A DNA stretch of 43,449 nt from a virus: positions 1-43,449 of the IMG/VR virus record IMGVR_UViG_3300005753_000035; one strand, written 5' to 3'. Shown here one piece after another: positions 10,044-16,896 of the stretch; the first letter of the stretch is position 1, and each line of letters begins with the position of its first letter. The notes below the pieces were generated by a model. It was not told the DNA's origin and made no database searches. It worked only from the letters and a program-made list of their open reading frames with translations. The position numbers and the translations under genes were made by a program.

Positions 10044-10247
10044 ATGCAACAAATAACAGAAGTAACTAAGCATGGTATGGACGCTGGTGCTGTAGGTAGT
10101 TTAGTTCTAGTGATTGGTAATTATTTAACACCAATAGTCTTGGTTCTTACAGTGATATGGACATGCCTTAGAATATATAATGCCTATCTGGATATGAAGA
10201 TTAAGAAGAGGATACTTAAAGATGAACATGAAGATAACTCGATATAA
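10044..10247 (+). CDS. Small holin-like membrane protein
   Basis: 67 aa. There is one strong hydrophobic segment (about residues 18-44, GSLVLVIGNYLTPIVLVLTVIWTCL), a short linker and a highly charged C-terminal tail (DMKIKKRILKDEHEDN). This shape (N-out or N-in single TM with charged tail) matches small class II/III-type phage holins. SD AAGGTAGG precedes the ATG. It overlaps the DUF5675-like gene by 26 nt, so hole-forming and accessory lysis functions are coupled. Confidence 0.7.
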   Translation: MQQITEVTKHGMDAGAVGSLVLVIGNYLTPIVLVLTVIWTCLRIYNAYLDMKIKKRILKDEHEDNSI

Positions 10248-10644
10248 AACTGGAGCCAGTGGAACGTTCGGTGAATTAATAATTGATGGTACAAAGAAGT
10301 ACTACACTGTAGAGAAGCCTGATGCAGGTAATGTTCCTTATATATCTAATATCCCAGCAGGTAAGTATGTTTTAATACCACACTACAGCCCATCAAGGGG
10401 TGACCTACTATGTTTGGTTAATGTTGACTTAGGTGTTACACATTATAAAGACGACATTCCTAATAACAGGTTTGCTATTCTTATACACGTAGCAAACTAT
10501 GCTAGTGATGTCGAAGGATGCATAGGACTTGGTACTGGTAAGACAGATACTATGGTTACTAACAGTAAGAAAGCTATTAAGTCATTCTATGATATAGTAT
10601 CTCCTTATGAAGAACACAATATTGAAATATTTGAAGACTACTAA
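10222..10644 (+). CDS. DUF5675-like protein, probable lysis accessory or endolysin
   Basis: 140 aa. The pattern FGELIIDG...TVEKPDAGNVPYISNIPAGKY...NRFAILIHVANYASDVEGCIGLG is typical of the DUF5675 family found in phage lysis cassettes. The IHVAN...GCIGLG segment resembles the His/Cys arrangement of YkuD-type L,D-transpeptidase folds, so peptidoglycan handling is plausible but unproven. It lies between two holin-like genes and no classical lysozyme, amidase or spanin was recognised, making this the best endolysin candidate. Start ATG 10222 (SD AGGA nine bases upstream); ATG 10228 is an alternative. Confidence 0.65.
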   Translation: MNMKITRYKTGASGTFGELIIDGTKKYYTVEKPDAGNVPYISNIPAGKYVLIPHYSPSRGDLLCLVNVDLGVTHYKDDIPNNRFAILIHVANYASDVEGCIGLGTGKTDTMVTNSKKAIKSFYDIVSPYEEHNIEIFEDY

Positions 10645-10659
10645 TACTGGAGTATAGAT

Positions 10660-11142
10660 ATGATTAGTTTTATAACAAACCTATTTCCTTTTATAGCAAG
10701 ACTATTGCCAATGTTCTTTGGTAGTAGTAACAATGGACGTAGTGTAGTTGATGTAATTGAAAGATTCATACCATCAGCAGCCAGTATACGTGAAGGTAAA
10801 GAGAAAGACAAAACAGCTAATGATGAATCACAAGCTAGTGCTAGAGCTATGAAGTTCAAGTCACACGAGTCATGGTTAGATATAATTATAGATGGATGGA
10901 ACAGGTCTATACGTCCCATGGTAACTACTGGATTAGTTGGTATATGGTTTGGATGGTGGGATGCACCAGACTTAACTGATATGCACACATTCTATGTAGA
11001 CATGACTATGATAGTGTTTACATTCTGGTTCGGTGGTAGGTTCGTAACTAGAGATATAATTCCAGCAGTTCAGACATGGCGAGAACGTGAGAAGAAGAAG
11101 AAAGAAGATGACTATGAACCTGATGACGACTATGAAAATTAA
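10660..11142 (+). CDS. 3-TM holin family protein (GTA_holin_3TM-like)
   Basis: 160 aa. The layout matches the 3-TM holin family first described in gene transfer agents: a short N-terminal hydrophobic segment (ISFITNLFPFIARLLPMFFG), a charged linker, the conserved segment HESWLDIIIDGWNRSIRPMVTTGLVGIWFG, and another hydrophobic segment (FYVDMTMIVFTFWFGGRFV), ending in an acidic/basic tail. It would sit in the inner membrane and permit lysis. SD-like TGGAG precedes the ATG at 10660. It is the second holin-like gene of the cassette. Confidence 0.75.
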   Translation: MISFITNLFPFIARLLPMFFGSSNNGRSVVDVIERFIPSAASIREGKEKDKTANDESQASARAMKFKSHESWLDIIIDGWNRSIRPMVTTGLVGIWFGWWDAPDLTDMHTFYVDMTMIVFTFWFGGRFVTRDIIPAVQTWREREKKKKEDDYEPDDDYEN

Positions 11143-11383
11143 TAATATTACTCCCGGAGACTTAGTTAAAGTTATATGGGTTGACCCTGAAACTAGTAGT
11201 GGCTGGTTTGAAGAGCCTTCATATAAACTAGAGAATGTTGTAACCATAGGATACTATGTAGGTATTAAGAATAATATGTTGTGTTGTGCTACAACATACC
11301 ACAAGGGAACTGAAGCTTTTGCTGATGAGATGCAGTTCCCATGTGGTTGCGTTCTTGCTGTTGTAAGATTGATGAATGATTAA
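11132..11383 (+). CDS. Unknown 83-aa protein ending the late operon
   Basis: The frame is open further upstream, but the earlier codons encode an arginine/lysine/methionine-rich stretch that merely mirrors the holin tail. The ATG at 11132 (MKINNITPGDLVKVIW) is the sensible start and overlaps the holin stop. The product looks like a small beta barrel (GDLVKV...GYYVGIKNNMLCCAT...CGCVLAVVRL). No family was recognised. Its stop overlaps by 4 nt the stop of the opposing gene, so the two arms converge with no visible terminator hairpin. Confidence 0.6.
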   Translation: MKINNITPGDLVKVIWVDPETSSGWFEEPSYKLENVVTIGYYVGIKNNMLCCATTYHKGTEAFADEMQFPCGCVLAVVRLMND

Positions 11384-11658
11384 GTGAATACAGCTCTTTG
11401 GTTTAATTTGAAGTTTAATATATCTCCTCTAAATAATAATATAGTATCTTTAAAATTAACAAATACACCCATTTTATCTATATATCCTTTAATGTATATT
11501 TTTTCAGTTGCATAGAATATAATACAATAACCTTCAAGCCTAGTATCTAAGTAAGCATCGCTATAACATGGTATACCTGTATAAACTATTACAGGTATTG
11601 GAGTCTTTCCAACTTTAACTCTACCCCACCTTATATATGATTCTAAATTATTCGACAT
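11380..11658 (-). CDS. Unknown 92-aa protein, last gene of the leftward arm
   Basis: 92 aa (MSNNLESYIRWGRVKVGKTPIPVIVYTGIPC...), beta-rich, with no membrane segment or motif. The start ATG has only a distant GAGGG upstream, so expression is less certain than for its neighbours. It ends against the late operon, tail to tail with a 4-nt overlap. Confidence 0.55.
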   Translation of the reverse strand: MSNNLESYIRWGRVKVGKTPIPVIVYTGIPCYSDAYLDTRLEGYCIIFYATEKIYIKGYIDKMGVFVNFKDTILLFRGDILNFKLNQRAVFT

Positions 11659-11701
11659 AATTATACAGCCCTCACAAAATGGAGGATTAATACTTTATCA
11701 T

Positions 11702-11869
11702 CTAACATTTAAAACTACCTCTTTGAAAGTATTTACGCCATAGTACAGAGAGTTTATGTTCTCTGTCTAACTCACCAAGACATACATGTACTATGAGTAT
11801 GCATATAAATATAAATGCTATAAAAATCATTATGTACTCTAGTGTACTACGTATTATATTAATAAGCAT
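11702..11869 (-). CDS. Small single-pass membrane protein, 55 aa
   Basis: ATG at 11869 opens 55 codons ending TAG 11702-11704. A strongly hydrophobic stretch (YIMIFIAFIFICILIVHVCL, about residues 12-31) precedes a basic tail (DREHKLSVLWRKYFQRG), as in small inner-membrane phage proteins. The start overlaps the end of the upstream gene by 11 nt; the SD is weak (AAAGTT). The function is unknown. Confidence 0.5.
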   Translation of the reverse strand: MLINIIRSTLEYIMIFIAFIFICILIVHVCLGELDREHKLSVLWRKYFQRGSFKC

Positions 11870-12044
11870 CTTGTAACTTTAATAAAGCATCAATATTATC
11901 CGACATTAATAATAAAGTTTTACCTGCATCAGTAGCTGCCATTATCCTAACTCGTGCTGGTACTGGTGCACTAGTTAGAACATTACCTATAGACCTAGAC
12001 CTCTGAACCAATAGTTTAATGTGCTCATTTGATTTTGTATCCAC
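11859..12044 (-). CDS. Unknown 61-aa protein, GTG start
   Basis: GTG at 12044 with AGGA about 11 bases upstream. The product (MDTKSNEHIKLLVQRSRSIGNVLTSAPVPARVRIMAATDAGKTLLLMSDNIDALLKLQDAY) is soluble, with a helical C-terminus. It overlaps the membrane protein gene on either side, consistent with a packed operon. No family was recognised. Confidence 0.45.
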   Translation of the reverse strand: MDTKSNEHIKLLVQRSRSIGNVLTSAPVPARVRIMAATDAGKTLLLMSDNIDALLKLQDAY

Positions 12045-12271
12045 AAATATACTATCCTATTGTAACCTGCATTGTGCATTCTTCTCCAGAAGTATCCAAA
12101 GATGACAGACTTTATTGTAAAGATACCAGTGATAAAGAAGTTCTCTATTAATGGTATGTCCCATCCCCACAGTGGTTCTATTACAAGTATCCACAAAAGC
12201 ATAGCTAATATAAAACCAAAGAATGTCTTGCTACATACCTCTATTAATGATTCTAGTTTACTTTGTTTCAT
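11987..12271 (-). CDS. DUF7220-like small membrane protein
   Basis: 94 aa. The N-terminus MKQSKLESLIEVCSKTFFGF, then two hydrophobic segments around a short loop (ILAMLLWILVIEPLWG and FFITGIFTIKSVIFGYFWRRM), follows the layout of a small two-TM family common in phages (QS-x-ES-EA..., ending SYxxRRxFN). The last roughly 30 residues (YNRIVYLWIQNQ...) go beyond the usual family end and overlap the next gene, so they may be a read-on. SD AGAGG lies eight bases before the ATG. Confidence 0.65.
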   Translation of the reverse strand: MKQSKLESLIEVCSKTFFGFILAMLLWILVIEPLWGWDIPLIENFFITGIFTIKSVIFGYFWRRMHNAGYNRIVYLWIQNQMSTLNYWFRGLGL

Positions 12272-12773
12272 CTTCTAAACCTCTAAGTATAAACTCTAAT
12301 CTAGCTAAAGCATTCCATGCTACCTGTGCTGCATGTAGTACTGGGAGTTCATCATCATATGATGAGGTAGATTCCTTAAAGAAGTGTCTCAGCATAGCAT
12401 CAGTGTATCTACGTTGTCCTTCAGGCACTAACTTCCAGCCTCCTAAGCTATACTTCTGAGCGCCTAGGCTGCCTACCTCTCCTACTGCCATCAATGCATT
12501 AGAGAAGTCTCCTAAGATAGAGCCTAATTGGTTCTTACCAGCATCTAACTTAGCCCCACCATCATGTGCTCCTATACCATTAGGGTCTACTTCTTTTAAT
12601 TTTTCAGGTTCCTGTACTTTATTAAACTCACTATTAATTGGTGGCATATTTGCCATATCATACTCCTCATCATACTCATCTATTATACATCTAATTTCAT
12701 CATAGAATGCAGTCTTATTTGTACCACAGTCCTCTTCACATTTCTTTAATTCTGATAGTAAAGTTTTACTCAT
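12258..12773 (-). CDS. dATP/dGTP diphosphohydrolase-like protein (DUF5664/MazZ type)
   Basis: 171 aa. The C-terminal 100 residues carry the DUF5664 pattern: GGAKLDAGKNQLGSILGDF, KYSLGGWKLVPEGQRRYTDAMLRHFF and HAAQVAWNALARLEFILRG. The family is annotated as the N-terminal domain of dATP/dGTP diphosphohydrolase and relates to MazZ, which removes dATP in phages with 2-aminoadenine DNA. The first 70 residues are acidic and variable. No PurZ-like adenylosuccinate synthetase gene is present and the polymerase has a normal 3'-5' exonuclease, so a Z-genome is not indicated; general nucleotide-pool control is more likely. The start has a weak SD (AGAG). Confidence 0.68.
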   Translation of the reverse strand: MSKTLLSELKKCEEDCGTNKTAFYDEIRCIIDEYDEEYDMANMPPINSEFNKVQEPEKLKEVDPNGIGAHDGGAKLDAGKNQLGSILGDFSNALMAVGEVGSLGAQKYSLGGWKLVPEGQRRYTDAMLRHFFKESTSSYDDELPVLHAAQVAWNALARLEFILRGLEDETK

Positions 12774-12969
12774 ATCTTAAACTTCTCTCTATTAAATCAT
12801 AATAATTTTGTAAGCCTACATCAGTAGTGTTCATACCTAATGAACATATGCTATCTAGGTGTGCTCTATCCTCTTGAGACAGCTGGTATCTAAGTAGTAC
12901 TATCTCGTCCTTAAATATACTAAGAGCTATTTTATATGCATCATTCTTTAAATCAAGTAGATTTACCAT
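12766..12969 (-). CDS. Unknown 67-aa helical protein
   Basis: The ATG at 12969 gives MVNLLDLKNDAYKIALSIFKDEIVLLRYQLSQEDRAH..., an acidic, mostly helical product. Upstream in-frame ATGs exist, but their codons overlap the RNA ligase and encode a histidine/methionine-rich stretch unlike protein, so the shorter start is preferred. It overlaps both neighbours by a few codons. No family was recognised. Confidence 0.55.
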   Translation of the reverse strand: MVNLLDLKNDAYKIALSIFKDEIVLLRYQLSQEDRAHLDSICSLGMNTTDVGLQNYYDLIERSLRYE

Positions 12970-13489
12970 AATCATCATTCTCATATGTAACCTTAAACAT
13001 CTGTGCAAGCTGTGTATGATATACAACTACACCCTCTGGATTTTTAAAACCATATGATGCATGACTAGAGTTCTGTAACTCTTTCATTGCATCATCTACA
13101 GCATCAGTAGAGAATATACCTTCATACAGAACTGGCACTACTGCTAACTGCTCTACATTTTCAGTGTGTATGTTGTTCCATCGACCAGTATTAAAGAGAC
13201 TAAACATTTTAATTGGCATGTTATATGCTCTCTGTATACCTAGTCCCCACCACTCTCCATAGTGCCTACCCTCTCCTAGAATATTAAACAAGTCACTCTG
13301 GTTTCTATACGCCCAGTTTGCAAATCCATAGTTGTCATCACTTGGAGTTATAATTCTATTCCTAGACCCACATAGTATTTCTCCAGTGTCACTAAAGTTT
13401 ATCTGAGAATTAGTACCATCTAACTTCTCGGTGATGACACACTCACGCTTCATACGTTTAATGCTTGGAAACTTCATAAAGCTTGACAT
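12953..13489 (-). CDS. RNA ligase, single nucleotidyltransferase domain
   Basis: 178 aa with the covalent nucleotidyltransferase motifs in order: motif I TEKLDGTN (nucleophile K22), an R-containing strand CGSRNR (41-45), motif III-like RHYGEWWG (75-82), motif IV PEGVVVY (151-157, E152) and motif V MFKVTYE (K166). This is the RNA_ligase (Rnl2/DRB0094-like) superfamily; the enzyme would adenylylate itself and seal RNA 3'-OH/5'-phosphate ends. It is about half the length of T4 Rnl2 and has no C-terminal specificity domain. It starts one base after the phosphoesterase stop (SD GAGG), so the two are one unit. Confidence 0.8.
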   Translation of the reverse strand: MSSFMKFPSIKRMKRECVITEKLDGTNSQINFSDTGEILCGSRNRIITPSDDNYGFANWAYRNQSDLFNILGEGRHYGEWWGLGIQRAYNMPIKMFSLFNTGRWNNIHTENVEQLAVVPVLYEGIFSTDAVDDAMKELQNSSHASYGFKNPEGVVVYHTQLAQMFKVTYENDDYGKST

Positions 13490-13490
13490 A

Positions 13491-14258
13491 TTATTTACCT
13501 CTCTTTAAAAGATAATCTAAAGATAACTCCATAAGATTATAGTTACCATCAGCTACCTCATGTAGCATTAGGCATCCTCTGAAGTGCCCATTAGCTTGTG
13601 GCCCTTTATAGTCCTCATCATGCTGATAGAATGAACCAGCAACTAGAGCACGTATAGTCTGACCATTGGCTAGGGATTTAATAGCTGTATCTAGTCCTTG
13701 AACATGTCCTTGAACAAAACTAAAACCAACTTTATTTAGCTTAGTATGTGCTGTACCACCGTAAGGTCTTCCTGTTAGAGGCGCATAGAAGTAATGTGAG
13801 TATGCTATACCATCTATATTCACTATCTCTTTGAAGTCAAACACTTCCCATCCAAACTTCTTTAAGTCAAAGTCATCATATGATATAGTACCAGATAGTA
13901 ATGGATTAGCATTAATATGACGCATAATACGTTCTTCATGGTTACCTATTAAGAAGACCATACGAGGCTTGTACTGCCTTAGCTTAGTCTTTCTAAGTGC
14001 AACATTAAGTGCCTGTATAGGCTCCATAAACAACTCCATAGCGCTCTTACCTACCTTTATATCATTGTTATAACGTGCCCCTTCTGCTTTCTTTGTTGAC
14101 CTATCATAACTGCTTAAACTGTGCATGTCAAAGAAGTCACCTAGACATATGATAACATCTGGTCTCTTATCTACCACGTAATTACCTGCTGCAGTTAGAT
14201 GGTCTGTATCCACATCAGGTCTAACCTGACAATCCGGCATTACAAAATGTTTAGTCAT
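13491..14258 (-). CDS. Calcineurin-like metallophosphoesterase
   Basis: 255 aa with the metallophosphoesterase motifs: first ligands in MPDCQVRPD (D9), GDFFD (40-44), GNHEER (105-110), SHYF and GHVQG in the C-terminal half. The first motif is DxQ rather than DxH, as in many phage members. It would hydrolyse phospho-mono- or diesters with Mn2+/Ni2+. It lies immediately upstream of the RNA ligase. In bacterial Pnkp a metallophosphoesterase 2',3'-phosphatase domain is followed by a ligase domain, so end healing is a reasonable hypothesis, not shown. Good SD (GAGAAGAGG). Confidence 0.85.
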   Translation of the reverse strand: MTKHFVMPDCQVRPDVDTDHLTAAGNYVVDKRPDVIICLGDFFDMHSLSSYDRSTKKAEGARYNNDIKVGKSAMELFMEPIQALNVALRKTKLRQYKPRMVFLIGNHEERIMRHINANPLLSGTISYDDFDLKKFGWEVFDFKEIVNIDGIAYSHYFYAPLTGRPYGGTAHTKLNKVGFSFVQGHVQGLDTAIKSLANGQTIRALVAGSFYQHDEDYKGPQANGHFRGCLMLHEVADGNYNLMELSLDYLLKRGK

Positions 14259-14469
14259 ATAGAACCTCTTCTCCTATTGAGTTGCTTAAGTGTGTGCTTA
14301 AACCTAGTAAATCTACTGTACTTCCACACCATTGGCATTTTAAATAATTATCTTTAGTCTTAACTGCTACAACAATTGCTTCAAGGTCTTCAAATTCTAC
14401 TAACTCTTTTATGATACTCTTTATATAATTAACATCAGAATCCTTATCTATCTCTACAACATTAGTCAT
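14251..14469 (-). CDS. Unknown 72-aa protein with CxxC
   Basis: The ATG at 14469 gives MTNVVEIDKDSDVNYIKSI...; the longer frame upstream overlaps the zinc-ribbon gene and lacks protein-like sequence. The product is acidic, with a CQWCG motif near residue 46 and a helical region before it, so one half of a metal site or a disulfide is possible. Its end overlaps the phosphoesterase start. No family was recognised. Confidence 0.5.
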   Translation of the reverse strand: MTNVVEIDKDSDVNYIKSIIKELVEFEDLEAIVVAVKTKDNYLKCQWCGSTVDLLGLSTHLSNSIGEEVLYD

Positions 14470-14821
14470 GATGCTTACCACATGAAGTTTTATGCCAACC
14501 TGTAGCATCAAGTTTTCCTGCATTACCACAGACTTCACATGTTTCATAGCTTAAGTCTTCAGCTTCTTGTATGAACGCATATACATCATCACTTGCTGCA
14601 TTAACATAGAATCGTAACCCTCCGAACTTCTCCTTAACCTGCACAGCCCGTACCTCTGGGTCTGATTCGGATATCCTCTTTGATAGATTATATATTAAAT
14701 CAAACCAACCATCACCACATTCAAAACCAAAACACATACAGGTCTCCATTGGTCTGCCATGTATTCCAGCATATAGATAAGGGAAGTCTTCAACTAATTT
14801 AGTAGTGTGTTCTTTATTCAT
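14462..14821 (-). CDS. Conserved phage protein with C-terminal zinc ribbon
   Basis: 119 aa. The segment CGDGWFDLIYNLSK...VKEKFGGLRFYVNA...EAEDLSYETCEVCGNAGKL...GWHKTSCGKHH is a familiar conserved phage hypothetical: an alpha/beta core followed by a CxxC...C-x-x-H/H zinc site at the end. Its role is unknown; the GGLRFY motif is invariant in relatives I recall. The start is ATG 14821, just after the stop of the 54-aa gene. Confidence 0.7.
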   Translation of the reverse strand: MNKEHTTKLVEDFPYLYAGIHGRPMETCMCFGFECGDGWFDLIYNLSKRISESDPEVRAVQVKEKFGGLRFYVNAASDDVYAFIQEAEDLSYETCEVCGNAGKLDATGWHKTSCGKHHD

Positions 14822-14822
14822 T

Positions 14823-14987
14823 TTATATACCCTTACCTTCTAACTCTTTTATCATAGACTCTACTAAATTAGATAAGTCCTCTATAGCCCTATAGTCAGC
14901 AGAATCTCTGCTATCTAGTATTGAAGTATATAGTGTCTCAATTAAGGGCTCAAGTGTATATAAAAATTTCAAATCTTCGGGTGTCAT
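14823..14987 (-). CDS. Small acidic protein, 54 aa
   Basis: ATG 14987 follows a near-perfect SD (TGGAGG, eight bases upstream) and overlaps the endonuclease stop. The product MTPEDLKFLYTLEPLIETLY... is acidic and helical (SADYRAIEDLSNLVESMIKELEGKG). It fills the space between the endonuclease and zinc-ribbon genes exactly. No family was recognised. Confidence 0.62.
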   Translation of the reverse strand: MTPEDLKFLYTLEPLIETLYTSILDSRDSADYRAIEDLSNLVESMIKELEGKGI

Positions 14988-15352
14988 TTTAAATCCTCCA
15001 ATATTTTATGGCATGTGTCCTCAGTAAACCAACGGAATCCTTCCTTCTCTGCCCACTGCGCCATGCTTAGTTTAGCACCCTTGCGTACCTTAGTGTTAGG
15101 GTTGGCAAATATAAACATCAACTCTTTATCTGGATTACTATCTCTAATTGCTTTATACTTTGCTTGGTCTCCAACACGAAAGTATCCTTTAGCTTCTATT
15201 AATATGTTAGTACCTTTAGGAACAAAGTCTACTTTATAGTTCCTATGTGTTATATAAGGAACATTGAATGGTTCATACAATGTACCCTTGAGTCCATTGG
15301 TGTGTAGTCTGTATTCCAATCCAGAGCGGTATGGTTTAGGTACTGTCTTCAA
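14984..15352 (-). CDS. Endonuclease I / Holliday junction resolvase (T7 gp3-like)
   Basis: 122 aa. The endonuclease I active site is complete: YRSGLEYR (E13), YKVDFVP (D42) and LIEAKGYF (E53, K55), the PD-(D/E)xK layout of T7 gp3. It cleaves branched DNA and, in T7, degrades host DNA and resolves replication intermediates before packaging. The start is TTG at 15352, overlapping the exonuclease stop (TTGA); no ATG occurs before the catalytic region, so TTG is needed. Confidence 0.88.
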   Translation of the reverse strand: MKTVPKPYRSGLEYRLHTNGLKGTLYEPFNVPYITHRNYKVDFVPKGTNILIEAKGYFRVGDQAKYKAIRDSNPDKELMFIFANPNTKVRKGAKLSMAQWAEKEGFRWFTEDTCHKILEDLK

Positions 15353-16224
15353 AATGGTATACCATCATCCATAGATATTTCTGTAGCAGTAGGGTTATGT
15401 GCATCCCACAAGTCTTCATCATTATTAAGAATCCAAAGTAACTTAGCATTCATATCACGCATAGCTATACCTTTGTTATGGTCATTATTATAGCACTTTA
15501 TGTACTCTTCAGTAATAGCACCAAACATATCAGTATTACTATCCTGTATATCCTCCAACAGTTTATAAGCAGCCATCTTACCCTTCTTGGGTATTCCCTT
15601 GATGTTATCAGTAGGGTCTCCCATAATCATCTGACACCAGAACCACAACTTAGCATCCGCTGCTGACACATTATACAAGCAATCCTTCTGCCAGTTATAA
15701 TGCTCACCTCTAATGGTATTTAAATCCTTATCAATAGACGCTATACAGCAGTCATGTGGGCACATAGTAGCTGCCAATCCTATAGCATCATCGGCCTCAC
15801 AACCATCTATTACAATGGCATTGTGATTATTTATTAGATATTTTCGTAATTCTTCATAGTGAATAGGTCTAGTGCTTGGTGAGCGAGTTGCTTTATAGTC
15901 ATCAGTCACGAGGTCTCTAAAGTTACCTTCACCTGTTAAGTACACTACATAATCTGTAGCTTTGGTAGCTTTAACTACATTCTCTATTTGTAATTTCATA
16001 GAATGTAGAACGTTCTCTACTGCACAAGCTGTTACACTAATAGTTACATTATCAACTTGGTATGCAGGACTAGCCTTAGCAGATTTCATAGTACTGTAAG
16101 TCAAAGGTACATATAAAGAATGACCAACAGCCTCCTCTATAACATAAGCTATTTCTTGTCCTGCAAAACCTACACTATATACAAATATATCTGCATCTAT
16201 ATAAACAGTTTTTTCTTTACTCAT
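15349..16224 (-). CDS. 5'-3' exonuclease, FEN/PIN family (T7 gp6-like)
   Basis: 291 aa. Metal-binding motifs of the FEN family appear in order: VYIDADIF (D10, D12), GEGNFRDLVTDDYKATR (arch), EADDAIG, SIDKDLNTIRG and GDPTDNIKGIPKKGKMAAYKLL (helix-hairpin-helix-like 3' DNA contact). It digests 5' ends and flaps during replication and recombination. It lies next to endonuclease I and near the polymerase and ssDNA-binding protein, as in T7-like genomes. SD AAAGG; the ATG overlaps the preceding small gene's stop region. Confidence 0.88.
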   Translation of the reverse strand: MSKEKTVYIDADIFVYSVGFAGQEIAYVIEEAVGHSLYVPLTYSTMKSAKASPAYQVDNVTISVTACAVENVLHSMKLQIENVVKATKATDYVVYLTGEGNFRDLVTDDYKATRSPSTRPIHYEELRKYLINNHNAIVIDGCEADDAIGLAATMCPHDCCIASIDKDLNTIRGEHYNWQKDCLYNVSAADAKLWFWCQMIMGDPTDNIKGIPKKGKMAAYKLLEDIQDSNTDMFGAITEEYIKCYNNDHNKGIAMRDMNAKLLWILNNDEDLWDAHNPTATEISMDDGIPF

Positions 16225-16396
16225 TTTCTATACCTTTAGATAAATTTAGTAATACATGAAGCAAGCAACGAGCATGAGAGTCTGGCATACTATCAATGTT
16301 TCTTTCGGCATCTCTATGCACTGCAGTAATAGAATTAAAATCATATCCATCTTCTTCATATTCAGCAATAAGTATGTATATATTTTTGTTCATCAT
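16217..16396 (-). CDS. Small unknown protein, 59 aa
   Basis: ATG 16396 overlaps the TGA of the upstream 42-aa gene (ATGA) and the TAA at 16217-16219 overlaps the exonuclease start. Product: MMNKNIYILIAEYEEDGYDF..., an alpha/beta-looking acidic peptide with a leucine-rich end (RCLLHVLLNLSKG). Coupling on both sides supports it being real. No family was recognised. Confidence 0.58.
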   Translation of the reverse strand: MMNKNIYILIAEYEEDGYDFNSITAVHRDAERNIDSMPDSHARCLLHVLLNLSKGIENE

Positions 16397-16521
16397 AATT
16401 TAAACCATATCTCAAAATACCAGAAACCAAACACATGTGCACCTTCCATGTCATCGTATTGATAACCCCAATGTCTCTCATATTTAAATGATTTATTCAA
16501 TAAACACACATCAATCCACAT
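16393..16521 (-). CDS. Small aromatic-rich peptide, 42 aa
   Basis: ATG 16521 has an excellent SD (AAGGAG, six bases upstream). The 42 codons (MWIDVCLLNKSFKYERHWGYQYDDMEG..., ending FWYFEIWFKL) end in TGA overlapping the next ATG. The 15-bp palindrome lies just upstream of the SD. It is rich in Trp, Tyr and Phe; the role is unknown. Confidence 0.55.
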   Translation of the reverse strand: MWIDVCLLNKSFKYERHWGYQYDDMEGAHVFGFWYFEIWFKL

Positions 16522-16531
16522 ATGTACTCCT

Positions 16532-16546
16532 TATAACAATGTTATA
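16532..16546. promoter_or_regulatory. Palindrome TATAACAATGTTATA, perfect copy
   Basis: Perfect 15-bp palindrome between the 61-aa gene (it covers its stop codon) and the 42-aa gene. On the - strand it abuts the SD: ...GTTATAAGGAG then ATG. It is of the same type as the sites at 3506, 22293, 27017 and 41634. Confidence 0.72.
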
Positions 16547-16727
16547 CTGCTGCTAATCTATTGAGAGCTTTAGCAGCCTGCTTATCATTAGGGTTTCTAC
16601 TTACATAAGTAGTTAGCTTCTTAATCTTATTAGTTAATCTTTTATTCAAGAGCTTGTAAGCTGCATAGTACCGAGTACTAGAAGCCCCACGAGTTTTCTT
16701 GCAGCCGCCTATCTTTTGACTAGCCAT
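16542..16727 (-). CDS. Small basic phage protein, 61 aa
   Basis: MASQKIGGCKKTRGASSTRYYAAYKLLNKRLTNKIKKLTTYVSRNPNDKQAAKALNRLAAV. Strongly basic, with the motif GGCKKTRGAS...RYYAxYK and an NPNDKQAxxAL helix that I recall from many phage small proteins of unknown role; nucleic-acid binding is plausible. Start ATG 16727 with GGAG about 11 bases upstream, overlapping the preceding gene by 8 nt. Confidence 0.62.
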   Translation of the reverse strand: MASQKIGGCKKTRGASSTRYYAAYKLLNKRLTNKIKKLTTYVSRNPNDKQAAKALNRLAAV

Positions 16728-16896
16728 AAGATAATTTCTCCACTGTTACTGTTACTCTGAATGCTGTAGGTTTAATATTTAATGGGCAATATGTAAAAAA
16801 ATTATCATTAACAATTTCTTCCATTGCTTTTAATATTAATCTTTCATCATCTTCTTTCTCATAGCATGATACAATTTCTTTTGTGAATGTACACAT
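16720..16896 (-). CDS. Small unknown protein, 58 aa
   Basis: ATG 16896 with SD GAGGTG eight bases upstream; the start overlaps the stop of the FmdB-like gene. Product: MCTFTKEIVSCYEKEDDERL... ending in a beta-rich segment (AFRVTVTVEKLSYG). Ends TAG inside the start of the next gene. No family was recognised. Confidence 0.58.
   Translation of the reverse strand: MCTFTKEIVSCYEKEDDERLILKAMEEIVNDNFFTYCPLNIKPTAFRVTVTVEKLSYG

Noticed and set aside
11664-11708. Possible 15-codon peptide (MLDDKVLILHFVRAV) before the 92-aa gene
   Set aside because: An AGAGG lies upstream, but it is too short to support as a gene.
14058-14072. One-mismatch copy of the palindrome (TATATCATTGTTATA) in the phosphoesterase gene
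   Set aside because: It encodes YNNDI in the gene frame and a matching copy at 21183-21197 in the helicase gene encodes the same residues, so codon content explains it.
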